Positions 42,262-51,800 of a stretch of 64,000 nucleotides of DNA are shown here, piece after piece; positions within the stretch are counted from its first letter, which is position 1, and each line of letters starts with the position of its first letter. The notes beneath the pieces were generated by a model. The model saw nothing but the letters and a program-made list of their open reading frames with translations, made no database searches and was not told where the DNA came from. The translations under genes and the position numbers were made by a program. Source of the stretch: Rhodoblastus sp963828185 (lineage in GTDB: Bacteria; Pseudomonadota; Alphaproteobacteria; Rhizobiales; Beijerinckiaceae). The DNA is taken from assembly GCA_963828185.1 (NCBI GenBank), contig CAWHDV010000015.1, forward strand, positions 248,001-312,000, written 5' to 3'.

Positions 42262-42686
42262 TGAGACCCCCCTTCTTCGAAGTAGGAAAGAAAAGCGGAA
42301 GTGGCGGAAAATGATATGTCCAAAGAGTGCCGTGAGGCTGAGAGTCGGTTTCGGGTACGGTTCATAGGGTTCGAGTTATCCTGTCCGCATCCTACCAACG
42401 GCCTATTCATCCGGTCAACCCCCATTTCTGGGGGGGTGGCGTGAATAGGTAGGCAGGACAACGGAAAAAAAGTTGAAGCAGGGGGAGACGATGCGATGGT
42501 TACGAGGATCGGAAGCACCTGCACTACACCGTGAAATCCACCCGTTTAGTTGACCGGCCTGCTGCCTCACCCCTTTCATAATCTTGGTGAATGATCGAAT
42601 TGGCCTGTGGTATAACGTATTGTACCGGGCAAGGATAAGGTCTTCAACTCTTCTTTGAAGGCGAGCTTAAGAGTAGAGGGTGCGAT
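42262..42686. other. Intergenic gap between divergent SpvB-like and sigma-54 activator genes
   Basis: No gene is supported in these 425 bases. Both divergent promoters must lie here. I did not find a convincing -24/-12 (TGGC-N7-TTGC) element. Confidence 0.5.
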
Positions 42687-44879
42687 ATGGCGGCTCGGAA
42701 GGTGCAAGGGCACGAGAATCGGGCGAAGTCCGGGGGCGATGGTGTCTCCGTTCCGGGAAAAATGCGGACCGACCATGGGCCCGAGCCGCTTCAACGATTC
42801 AGGGAGCTGCTCTTCGACCTCTCGGCAAGGCTCATCAGTGTGGCCCCCTCTCAAATAGGCGAAGAAATCGAACTCGGACTCCGACAGGCGGGGGAGTTCG
42901 AGGGGCTCGACGCGATCCTCCTTACGGAAGTTTCCGACGACGGCGAGGCGCGGGAGGTGCATGCCTACAGGGACCCGGGAACAACGCTGCCTGCCCCGGT
43001 GACCGTCGGTCGCGACCTTCCGTGGATTTCCGCACGGATGCGGGAAGGAGCGGCGGTTCTGCTCTCCAGTTTGCCCGACGATTTACCGGTCGAGGCGGGG
43101 CGGGAGAAGCGGTATTTCACTGAATGCGGCGTCAAGTCCACCCTCATCATCCCCTGTGGAAGAATAATGCCCGCCTCCGTAGTGCTCTGTGCCGTCTCAA
43201 TCACCCGTGAATGTTCGTGGCCGCCGGAACTGGTAAGCGTCTTCGGCTACCTGGGGAAGATACTGACCGGCGCCTTGGAGCGGAAGAGGGTGGTCGAGAG
43301 AATCGACGAGATGCTTCAGTTCGAGCACCTTTTGTCCGAGGTTTCCGCCACATATATCAACCTGCCACGGGACGACGTCGAGAAGCTCCTCAAGAAGGAT
43401 TTCGAGCGGCTGAGCCGCCTTCTCGGCGTCGACCGCTGCGTCCTTTACGAGGTCGGCGAGGATAAACGCTTTTCCGGATTCGCGAGGCCTTTCGTCTGGT
43501 CCCCCGACGAAGACGCCGATGACATAAAGGAGCTGGACGAGCTTTCCTCCAGGGTCCCCAACATGTTCGAGAGCCTCCAGTTCTTCTTCGACAAGTGGTA
43601 CGCGGGCGAGTACGTGCAATGGACCCGCCTCGAAGAGCTGCCCCCGGAGGCCGAGCGGGTCAAGCAGCTTTATGGGCGGTTCGGCGTGCGATCGGGCATC
43701 GCCATCCCTGTCTCCGTTGCCGGATCGACGATCGCGGCGCTCGTGATCACGACCGTTCGCGCCCACCGCTCGTGGCCCGAAGAGCTTATTCCCCGCCTCC
43801 GTCTATTCGGCGAGGTTTTTGCGAACGCCCTTATGCGGAAGAAGAACGAGGAGGAGATCCAGCACGCCATCTCCGAGATAAGGCAGCTCAAGGAACGGAT
43901 CGAGGCCGATTACGTGTATCTCAGGGAGGAGATCAGCCTCGAACATGACTTCGGTGACATCGTAGGCCAGAGCGACGCCCTGAAAAGGATACTCATCAAG
44001 GCGAAACAGGTGGCGCCCACGAGTGCCACGGTCCTGCTCCTCGGCGAGACGGGCACGGGCAAGGGTTTGATCGCCCGCGCCATTCACGAGGCGAGCAAGC
44101 GCAAAGACCGCCCGTTTATGCAGGTGAACTGTGCCGCCCTGAATCCGGGTCTCATAGAAAGCGAGCTTTTCGGCCACGAGAAGGGCGCCTTTACCGGCGC
44201 AGCCGTGAGAAGGGTAGGGCGTTTTGAGGCGGCCCACGGGACAACCCTTTTTCTCGACGAGATAGGCGACCTGCCGACCGAATTGCAGCCGAAATTGTTG
44301 CGGGTGCTTCAGGACGGGGAATTCGAGCGGGTAGGGGGAAGCACCACGATAAAGACCGACGTACGGGTGATTGCGGCCACGAACCGCGACCTGGAGCGGG
44401 AGGTCGAGGAAGGCAGGTTCCGGCGGGACCTCTGGTACCGCCTGAGCATCTTCCCTATCTCTGTCCCTCCTCTTCGTGAACGGTTGGACGACATCCCGCT
44501 CTTTGTAAGCTCCTTCGTAAAGAAGTACGGGACGTGGATGGGGAAAGAGTTCAACATGGCGCCCCTTAGAACGATCAGGGCCCTCCAGGAGTATTCGTGG
44601 CCGGGCAACATCAGGGAACTGGAGAACCTCGTTGAGCGGGCGGTTATCACGAGCCCGGACGGGAACCTCCGGATCGAGCTGCCCTCCCGTCCCGGCGCGC
44701 CCGTGGATACGGGAAAGACCCTCGAGGATTTCGAGCGGAACCATATCCTCAAGGTGTTAGAAGAGACGGGATGGACTATAGAGGGGGCGCACGGCGCGGC
44801 CCGCAGGCTAGGCCTCAAGCCGAGCACGCTCAGGTTCCGTGTGAGAAAGCTTGGCATCAGCCGCCCTCGTAAGGCGTGA
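42687..44879 (+). CDS. Sigma-54-dependent transcriptional activator with two GAF domains
   Basis: This is an FhlA-like enhancer-binding protein of 730 residues. Two GAF-type sensory regions span about 50-200 and 215-390 (FERLSRLLGVDRCVLYEVGE, RFGVRSGIAIPVSVAG). The AAA+ domain follows: Walker A LLGETGTGKGLIARAIHE, the sigma-54 loop GAFTGA, Walker B LFLDEIGDLP, the R-finger region RVIAATNRDLE and FRRDLWYRLSIFPI. The C-terminal Fis-type helix-turn-helix is GAARRLGLKPSTLRFRVRKLGI. The start at 42687 follows a purine-rich stretch. The ligand and target genes are unknown; such regulators control aromatic and anaerobic catabolism in syntrophs (inference). Confidence 0.93.
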   Translation: MAARKVQGHENRAKSGGDGVSVPGKMRTDHGPEPLQRFRELLFDLSARLISVAPSQIGEEIELGLRQAGEFEGLDAILLTEVSDDGEAREVHAYRDPGTTLPAPVTVGRDLPWISARMREGAAVLLSSLPDDLPVEAGREKRYFTECGVKSTLIIPCGRIMPASVVLCAVSITRECSWPPELVSVFGYLGKILTGALERKRVVERIDEMLQFEHLLSEVSATYINLPRDDVEKLLKKDFERLSRLLGVDRCVLYEVGEDKRFSGFARPFVWSPDEDADDIKELDELSSRVPNMFESLQFFFDKWYAGEYVQWTRLEELPPEAERVKQLYGRFGVRSGIAIPVSVAGSTIAALVITTVRAHRSWPEELIPRLRLFGEVFANALMRKKNEEEIQHAISEIRQLKERIEADYVYLREEISLEHDFGDIVGQSDALKRILIKAKQVAPTSATVLLLGETGTGKGLIARAIHEASKRKDRPFMQVNCAALNPGLIESELFGHEKGAFTGAAVRRVGRFEAAHGTTLFLDEIGDLPTELQPKLLRVLQDGEFERVGGSTTIKTDVRVIAATNRDLEREVEEGRFRRDLWYRLSIFPISVPPLRERLDDIPLFVSSFVKKYGTWMGKEFNMAPLRTIRALQEYSWPGNIRELENLVERAVITSPDGNLRIELPSRPGAPVDTGKTLEDFERNHILKVLEETGWTIEGAHGAARRLGLKPSTLRFRVRKLGISRPRKA

Positions 44880-45266
44880 GGCTATATACACGTTTCGTTT
44901 GGTCGGTCGGCCCGTCGCATGAAGGAAATGGCTGCGCACCCCGGCCACTGCTGTACTGACCTCTGGCGGTTGCGGCCCGCGTGATGTGTGGCTGCTTCTC
45001 AGTCTGTCTCGTCGGTCGCGGGCGTCCGCGAGAACGATTGGTACTACTCTATCGGTGGCCGACGGTCAAGGTTGCTCACAGGCCATCCCGGGTACCCATG
45101 GGGCTTTATCCATGAGTGATGACTCATTTCCTCCATGTGACCGTCCATCCGATCCGCCATTAAACACCCTTCTACTCAGGTGCATAATGGCGGAGTGTGC
45201 ATGGGCGGGATGCAGCGGAAGGTAGGTCAGTGGGCATTTCCGTATAGGCCGTTTTACGTTCTTTCA

Positions 45267-45309
45267 TATAGGCTCTTTTCCAGAACTTCGCTCAGGAAAA
45301 GAGCCTATA
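45267..45309. repeat. 15-bp perfect hairpin in the 44,880-45,547 gap
   Basis: TATAGGCTCTTTTCC at 45267-45281 is repeated in inverse orientation at 45295-45309 around a 13-base loop. No T-run follows on either strand, so it is not a standard terminator. Confidence 0.75.
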
Positions 45310-45388
45310 CGTAACACTCGACAATGAGCATTGAGTTCGTCGGGTGAGACTATGAGGCGGGGCCGAGAAAAAAATCTTGGGGCAGCCC

Positions 45389-45534
45389 TTGACGGCCTGT
45401 TGCCCAAATCAGTAAAGTCAAGCATGTGAAAACTCGTCAGAAGAAACTATAGTAATTGCGGTAACTTGGAATAGGCGTACGTACTTATTTTTCACAAAGT
45501 CCATCAAAATAGGCTTTGAGCAACAGGCCGTTGA
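45389..45534. mobile_element. MITE-like element with 20-bp terminal inverted repeats
   Basis: TTGACGGCCTGTTGCCCAAA (45389-45408) and TTTGAGCAACAGGCCGTTGA (45515-45534) are inverted repeats matching at 17 of 20 positions. They flank about 106 AT-rich bases with no convincing gene. The size and layout fit a non-autonomous element. A target duplication is not obvious. Confidence 0.55.
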
Positions 45535-45547
45535 ATCCTGAAATGCC

Positions 45548-45958
45548 TTATCTATGTCTTTTCTTGACTTCCCAAGCCCACCTTTTGCCCTGAACATTCC
45601 AGGCCTTGCCCTCAATGCGGTCTTCGCGCAAGGTTCCGTTATAAGTAGAGTAGTTTTTTATGACGATAATCACTATCTGACCATTTTGTGCCCAGACGTT
45701 ATCCTTATCCTCAAGGGTTACGATTTCTTTCCTCGACGTGTTCGTCCTGTAGCGCAACTGTCCTCCTTTGAGGAACGTGAACTCATAAAAGTCTCCGTCT
45801 GAGTCTGTGCCTGCCCAGGCAGTTCCCTCTATGGATCTGATCGTTCCGAGGGTCGTTGCGGGTTCCTGACTCGCTGAATCTCGCTCCTGAGATAAGACAA
45901 GCATCGTGGTGCAAATGAGTACCAGCAAGACCGCAGCAGTGTAAGATAGGCGTTTCAT
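45548..45958 (-). CDS. Small secreted hypothetical protein
   Basis: The 136-residue product begins with a signal peptide (MKRLSYTAAVLLVLICTTML, then LSQERDSASQEP). The mature part looks like a small beta-rich domain: GTIRSIEGTAWAGTDSDGDFYEFTF, KGGQLRYRT, NVWAQNGQIVIIVIKNYSTYNG and IEGKAWNVQGKRWAWE. The alternating strands with G-W-G turns recall small calycin-like lipid-binding folds, but I do not recognise a named family. The start at 45958 is supported by AAGGAG eight bases upstream. The gene stands alone. Confidence 0.7.
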   Translation of the reverse strand: MKRLSYTAAVLLVLICTTMLVLSQERDSASQEPATTLGTIRSIEGTAWAGTDSDGDFYEFTFLKGGQLRYRTNTSRKEIVTLEDKDNVWAQNGQIVIIVIKNYSTYNGTLREDRIEGKAWNVQGKRWAWEVKKRHR

Positions 45959-46530
45959 ATGGCGTCTCCTTTTTCTTCGTTGCGGAACGTCTTCCTTGAA
46001 GCTTGGGGAAATCCTCGGGGTCGCCCTTGAATCTTGCGGGCATACGGGACATCCTTCATGTTCAATAACCCCTTCACCCGAACAGAGGTAGCTTCGTTGC
46101 ACGCGTTTGTTGGGCCAGATAGTCTCGCTGCTGTCCTCCAGTTTCCATTATAGAAAAATATGAGGAGATTACAACAACTATTTCAGGGTACGCATTGAGG
46201 CGGCCCTCCCCGCCGGGCAATACCTGTATCTCTATAATATTCTCCCAAGACACACCCATGTGTCTGCCAAATCTCATTGACACCCAGCATGTCCGGCAGG
46301 TACGATCTCGTTGCCGCGCCTTGGCTGCAACGGTAGCGCGCATTCGGCTATCGGATTCCGGGTAGAGGAGGTACGCACTTGGCGTTTCCACCGTTCTTCA
46401 GATGCACTAAGGCTTTAGGCCGCTCCATCCTGCTGGTGCTCGTGCTTTGTACAACCATTTCAGGGGAGACCGGGGAGACGACCGTAAAGAAGTAAATAGC
46501 TCCGACCCCCGGAAAGAAAAAGGAAACGGG

Positions 46531-46770
46531 CTACGTTTTTGGTCCGTGCTTGCCTTTTCCGCTTCCACCACATTTGTCAATCATGGCCACCTGTAATGTT
46601 GTATTGCAAGAAGAACATTCAGCGGCGCACTTTCGGGAAGTTGTCAAGGTAACGGGCTGTTTCTGAAGGGAAGTTCCACGTCCGCACGGCCTTTCAACAA
46701 AGATGCAGCCGTAGTGTTCTTCAATCGATCGAAGCCGGGTTGTAATAAAGGCCTGAGAGCGTATCGTCAT
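46531..46770 (-). CDS. Possible small Cys-containing protein (uncertain)
   Basis: This frame of 79 residues (MTIRSQAFITTRL...) lies directly downstream of the PIN-toxin stop on the same strand. It contains CAAECSSC and IDKCGGSGKGK, which could be a small metal-binding protein. No family was recognised and the ribosome-binding site is weak. It could be chance. The region 45,959-46,530 holds no gene that I can support. Confidence 0.25.
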   Translation of the reverse strand: MTIRSQAFITTRLRSIEEHYGCIFVERPCGRGTSLQKQPVTLTTSRKCAAECSSCNTTLQVAMIDKCGGSGKGKHGPKT

Positions 46771-46786
46771 CCATAGGGGCTTTGTT

Positions 46787-47195
46787 TCAGCCCGCCGGCT
46801 GCTTCCCTTTTGCCGCGAGCTTTTTGTCAAAGGTAAAAAAGGAAAGATCATAGTTCTTCGCCTTGATAAAAAGAAGGCAGTCGACGATGTCTATTGTCGT
46901 ATCGGCAAACATGGCGAGAGATTCGGTGAGTCCCCGGACATCTTTGTTTGTGATGCCTTTGTATCCCAACAGCCGGATGAGTGTGTCTGCTGTTTCTACC
47001 CGGGGGACCTTATAGAACTTCGTGAGAACGTAGACGCATTCGACACAGGACGCTCTCCAGAATTATCGCTGTTTCCTTCCCTGTGAGGACGTTCTCGAAA
47101 AAGGGGGCCGCCTTGGCATAAAGATTTTCCTGATCTCGCAGGAGATACCGAAGAATTGTATTGGTGTCGGGGAGTCTACTTTTTGGTCTTTTCAT
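46787..47195 (-). CDS. PIN-domain toxin (VapC-type), frameshifted
   Basis: PIN-domain toxins are Mg2+-dependent RNases. The N-terminal part (RLPDTNTILRYLLRDQENLY) carries the first acidic PIN motif. After a one-base insertion near 47,050 the rest (VECVYVLTKFY, TADTLIRLLGY, DIVDCLLFIKAKNYDLSFFTFDKKL) completes the domain with the later Asp residues. The full product is about 135 residues. The start at 47195 overlaps the 3' end of the AbrB-type antitoxin gene by 20 bases, the classical coupling of such pairs. The frameshift is probably a read error. Confidence 0.8.
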
Positions 47196-47409
47196 CGACC
47201 ACCTTTTCCCACACCTTTTCTCGAATCTCGGAAAATGCCATCGGTTCCCCGGAATAGGCGCGCAGAGCGCCGCCGACGCTTTTGACCGCTTTCAATATGA
47301 CCTGACCTTCGGCCACCTGAAATTCCACCACATCTCCCTTCAGTGTTTCTCGTATTGCCCTCGGTATGGTAACCTGACCTTTTGAAGTAATCTTTGCCGT
47401 ATACGCCAT
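47176..47409 (-). CDS. AbrB/MazE-type (SpoVT) antitoxin
   Basis: The 77-residue product has the swapped-hairpin DNA-binding fold: AYTAKITSKGQVTIPRAIRE, then GDVVEFQVAEGQVILKAV. A tail (SGEPMAFSEIREKVWEKVVDE) should bind the PIN toxin. I take the ATG at 47409 because GGAG lies 9 bases upstream. The toxin gene follows with overlapping ends. Autoregulation of its own promoter is expected from the family. The upstream gap (47,410-47,757) holds no other gene. Confidence 0.88.
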   Translation of the reverse strand: MAYTAKITSKGQVTIPRAIRETLKGDVVEFQVAEGQVILKAVKSVGGALRAYSGEPMAFSEIREKVWEKVVDEKTKK

Positions 47410-47757
47410 AATGGTCATCTCCTTACTTATTATTAGTTCATTACCTATATAAAGTGTAATGATAATTACTGTTAAAATCAACCGGGATCGCGCTGTAGCG
47501 TGCCACATGTTTTTGTTCTCAGTTATCAGAGAAACGCCGCATTCAACAGGAAAGCCGATATTCGTTACTCCACTTTCGTAAACATCGGGAAAATCACCGG
47601 GGTCACCCGTTAAAGATACCCCTTTAAAAGCGCCCGGGCCATGAACTAGGCGATTGTGGACCCGACGAGCGGGGACGTGTTAGGATTGACCCATTCCGCC
47701 GATCGCCTGCCGAAGAGGGTGAGGGTCGCCTGGAAATGCATATAGAGGAGCGATCTT

Positions 47758-48798
47758 ATGGAAAAAACCAAGGACGCAGAAAACAGCCCGGCCATGCCCG
47801 CACCGCTTCCCAAAGTCGAGCTTGACTATCCCATCACGCCGAAAGAGAACCTCAAGATGGTCTTCGACAGGAAGAAGCCCCTGTGGGTGCCCAACATGAA
47901 TATGGAAAAGGCGTTGGTAATCTGCCCTCACGATAAGGACCGGCCTCTCTTCACCAAGAGCGGGAAGGACTGGTTCGGGGTGGATTGGACCTATGTCGAA
48001 TCGGCAGGCGGACAGATGGTGACGCCCCATTCCTTCATCATGGACGACCCCGTGGAATGGGAAGAAAAGCTCATATTCCCCAAATTGGACGAGATGGATT
48101 TCGCCCCGGGCAGGGTTGAGGCCGCGGCGAAATCCGATCCCGCGATCATGGGCTTCTACCTGATGCAGGACGGATTGTTCGAGCGACTCCTCTCCCTTGC
48201 CACCACGGAAAACGTCTTCTGTTTTCTCATCGAGGAAGAAGAGTCGGCACTGAGGTATTTCAACGCCATAGCCGATTACAAGATCGCTTTGATGGACAAG
48301 GTCATCAGAGAATGGGCGCCCTTCGATACCTTTATCAACAGCGACGATTGGGGCACCCAGATCAGCACGTTCATTTCCCCTGAGATGTACCGAAAGTATA
48401 TCTTTCCGCCGATGAAACGGATCGTCGATTTCGCCCACGAGAACGGGAAGTATATCAATTTCCATTCATGCGGAAAGATAGAAACCCTCGTTCCCCAGCT
48501 CGTAGAATTGAAAACGGATATGTGGGAGGCCCAGTCGATGAACGATCTTGTGGCCCTCAGAAAACGCTACGGCAGACAACTGTCGATCCAGATCACCATG
48601 GACGTCAACATAACACAGAAGGAGGGTGTGGCGGACCAGGCGATCGTCGACTATGTTCACGCCTACGTGGACACCTACGCCGGTGACGGAGGACTTTTGG
48701 CTGCCTATATGCCGAGGGACGCCCATGTGAATGAAGTCATAGCCAGGGAACTCTTTGAATACAGCTCCAGGCATTACAAAGGCGTTACCCATTCTTAG
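47758..48798 (+). CDS. URO-D/MtaA-family protein (uroporphyrinogen decarboxylase-like)
   Basis: The protein of 346 residues belongs to the URO-D superfamily, whose anaerobic members are mostly corrinoid-linked methyltransferases. Features are the HENGKYINFHSCGKIETLV segment (a Zn-binding His/Cys pattern seen in MtaA-like members), FDTFINSDDWGTQISTFISPEMYRK, and the C-terminal barrel end. A Shine-Dalgarno AGGAG precedes the ATG. No corrinoid protein or MtaB-type partner lies beside it. True heme synthesis is unlikely given the absent HemE signature RQAGRYLPEYR. Exact substrate unknown. Confidence 0.82.
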   Translation: MEKTKDAENSPAMPAPLPKVELDYPITPKENLKMVFDRKKPLWVPNMNMEKALVICPHDKDRPLFTKSGKDWFGVDWTYVESAGGQMVTPHSFIMDDPVEWEEKLIFPKLDEMDFAPGRVEAAAKSDPAIMGFYLMQDGLFERLLSLATTENVFCFLIEEEESALRYFNAIADYKIALMDKVIREWAPFDTFINSDDWGTQISTFISPEMYRKYIFPPMKRIVDFAHENGKYINFHSCGKIETLVPQLVELKTDMWEAQSMNDLVALRKRYGRQLSIQITMDVNITQKEGVADQAIVDYVHAYVDTYAGDGGLLAAYMPRDAHVNEVIARELFEYSSRHYKGVTHS

Positions 48799-48864
48799 CG
48801 GGTTTGCAGACCCAGGCATTCCGGGGCGATTTGGAGGTGAGCACTATCTTGAATCACCCGGGAG

Positions 48865-51800
48865 TCATCTATCAAGCACCTCCCTGACCTTCTGCAATAG
48901 GCCATTCGGCGACAGCGGCTTTGCGATAAAGTCAACCGCCTCGCCCTGGATGCCCTTGTCGAGGATGACGTCTCCGGTGTAGCCGCTTGTGAAGATGACC
49001 CTTACGTTCGGGTGGGTCCTTTTAATCTCCTCATAGGCTTCTTTTCCGTTCTTTTTCGGCATGACCACGTCCATAACCATGAGGTCCACTTTGTCCCGGT
49101 TCTCCATGAACACCTTGACCGCGTCCTCTCCGTCTGTGGCCTCCACCGTCGTGTATCCGTGTGCCCGAAGAATCTCTGTGGTAAGCCTCCTCACCCCCAC
49201 ATCGTCTTCGACCACCAGAACGGTTTCGGCACCGCCTTTGACCTTTTCCGATGGCCGGGTTTCGTCTTTTCTTTCCTCATTCACCAGAGGGAAATACAGG
49301 CGAAACGTGGTGCCCTGGTGAGGTTCGCTATAGACTGAGATATGTCCGTTGTGCTGTTTGACAATGCCATAAACGGTGGCAAGCCCCAGGCCCGTTCCCT
49401 TGCCTACCTCCTTCGTGGTGAAAAAGGGCTCGAAGATACGCTCCTTCGTTGGCCTGTCCATACCGATGCCCGTGTCGGAGATGGAAAGCAAAGCATATTT
49501 TCCTTTCTCACCGTACCCATGGGCCTTGATAAATTCGTCATCCAGTTCCGTTACCTCCGTCCTTATGCTGAGGAGCCCACCATTCGGCATGGCATCACGG
49601 GCATTGACGGCGAGGTTAATGAGTATCTGGTCGATTTGCGTCACGTCTGCCATGACGATGAGTTCTTCGGTTGCGGGGGTTATCTTGAGATCGATATCCT
49701 CGGTCAGGAGCCTTTCCAGGAGCTTTCCTGTGTTCGCCACCATCTCGTCGATGCTATGTGGCGCGAGGTTGATCCGTTGTTTCCTGCCAAAAGCCAACAG
49801 ACTCTGCGTAAGATTGGCTGCTTTCTGCGATGACGCCAATATCTGATCGAGATATTCCCCGTTTATCGGTTCATGCTTATCCGCTGCCATCTTGATCAGG
49901 GTGCCGAAGCCTGTGATGACCGTGAGGATGTTGTTGAAGTCGTGGGCGACACCGCCTGCGAAGGTACCTATGGCCTCCATCTTCCGGGCTTGCAGCAACT
50001 GGGCCTGGAGGCTCTTACGTTCGGTGACGTCCCTCATGAAGGCCAGCGAGATAGGCTCGCCCTGGTAGGTTGCGGCCGTGACGGACGCCTCGATATACAC
50101 GATGTCACCGTTCTTCATCAGGCCCTTGAACTCGTAGCGGTCCGGTACGTCTTCTTTCTGTTGCTGCCGCTCGCCCATCTCAAGGATCCTGTCGCGGTCA
50201 TCGGGGTGCACCAGCCTTCCGATGCTTTGCCCTACAACCTCATCGGGGCTTTGGAATCCGAAGATTTCAAGGAATTTTCTGTTTACGAAGATATAGTTCT
50301 GGTCTCTGACCATAGCGACCCCGTCGTTGGAGCTTTCGATCGCCGTACGGTAGCGCTCTTCGGACTCCTGCAGCGCCTTTTCGATGCGTTTCTGCTCGGT
50401 CGTGTCCCTGATCGATTCAATGGCCCCCGCGACGTTGCCTTCGCGGTCGAAGAGAGGCGATGCAGTGGCAGAGAGATAGGCGCCCCTTCCGCGGTATGCC
50501 CTTGGCACATAGACCTCCATGGAAAGCTTGCTGCCCTCCCTCTTCACGTTATCGTAGGTTTTTTCCATCTCCTCATTCTTCTCGAATACGAGATCGATAA
50601 CGATGGGCCTGGGCTCTCCGTAAAAGTGGACCGAATAAGCGTAATCCCCTTTTCCGAGCATCGCCTCTTTCTCGATCCCGGTCATCTCTTCGATGGCTTT
50701 GTTCCATGCCACGACCCGTTTCTCGCGATCGATGACGAAGGTAGCATCGGGAAGGAACTCGATGATGTCGTAAAGCCGCTCGTGGGCACTACGGAGTTCA
50801 TCTTCGGTTCTTTTGCGGTCGGTGACGTCCTCCATGGTTCCCTCGTAATGGAGCACTTTCCCTGCTCCATCCCTTACCGCGCGGGCATTGGTTACGGCCC
50901 GGATGTTTCCTCCGTCTTTACGATGGAGCCGCATTTCAAAGCCTTCCACAATACCATGTTCTTCCAATATTTGCCCGAATTTTGCTCTGGCTTCAGGGTT
51001 CACGTAAACCTGTTTGCCGATATCGACAATATGGTTCGTCATCTCTTCCGGTGTTTCATACCCCAACATTTTCGCAAGAGCAGGGTTCGCGCTGATAAAG
51101 TGTCCTTCCGGTGTGGTCTGATATATACCTTCCACGGCGTTCTCAAAGATGGAGCGGTATTTTTCTTCGCTTTTTTGGAGCGCAGCCTCTGCTTTGCGCC
51201 GCATCATCCGCTGCATAAGGAGAATGAAGATGAGCAATGACTCGATAGCACAAAAAACAACTATGCCTATGATAAGCCATCTGTATTGATCCCAGAGCGT
51301 CATTGTTTTGTACCCAACGACGCTGTGAGGGGGGAGATTCTTTTCGCTCATGCCCCAACGCTTCATCTGCCGCCAGTCAAACATATACGCATCGGGGTTT
51401 GCGGAGATGGAGAAATCGGCAGGTTTCGCGCCATGTAATATGCGGAGGCCCATTTCGGCAGCCTTTTTCCCCTGTTCTTCAAAGCTGACCAGACGGCCGC
51501 CAACGATCCCGGACCCGAAATAGGAATCGAACATGGCAAAAACAGGAACATTTGAAATGCGGGAAATAAGGGTTACCACGTCTTTGGGCACAAAGGACCT
51601 GCCGGTGCTATCCTGAAACATGGTGATATAGAGAATTATGGTATGCGCTTGGAGGTCGGGGACGGTTTTGAGAACCTTTTCTATCGGCATGCCCGTCATA
51701 TAGGTTATATCGAGCCTTCCCTCATACTCCTTCAATGCCGTTCGCACTGCCGCTTCATAGCCCCTGTCGTTATCGCTCGATCCTCCGATGACGATCACCT

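Noticed and set aside
44986..45225. Possible 79-residue protein after the sigma-54 activator
   Set aside because: No ribosome-binding site, odd composition and no family resemblance.
47758..48798. True uroporphyrinogen decarboxylase (second hemE)
   Set aside because: It lacks the N-terminal RQAGRYLPEYR signature and has the Zn-type His/Cys pattern of the methyltransferase-like branch.
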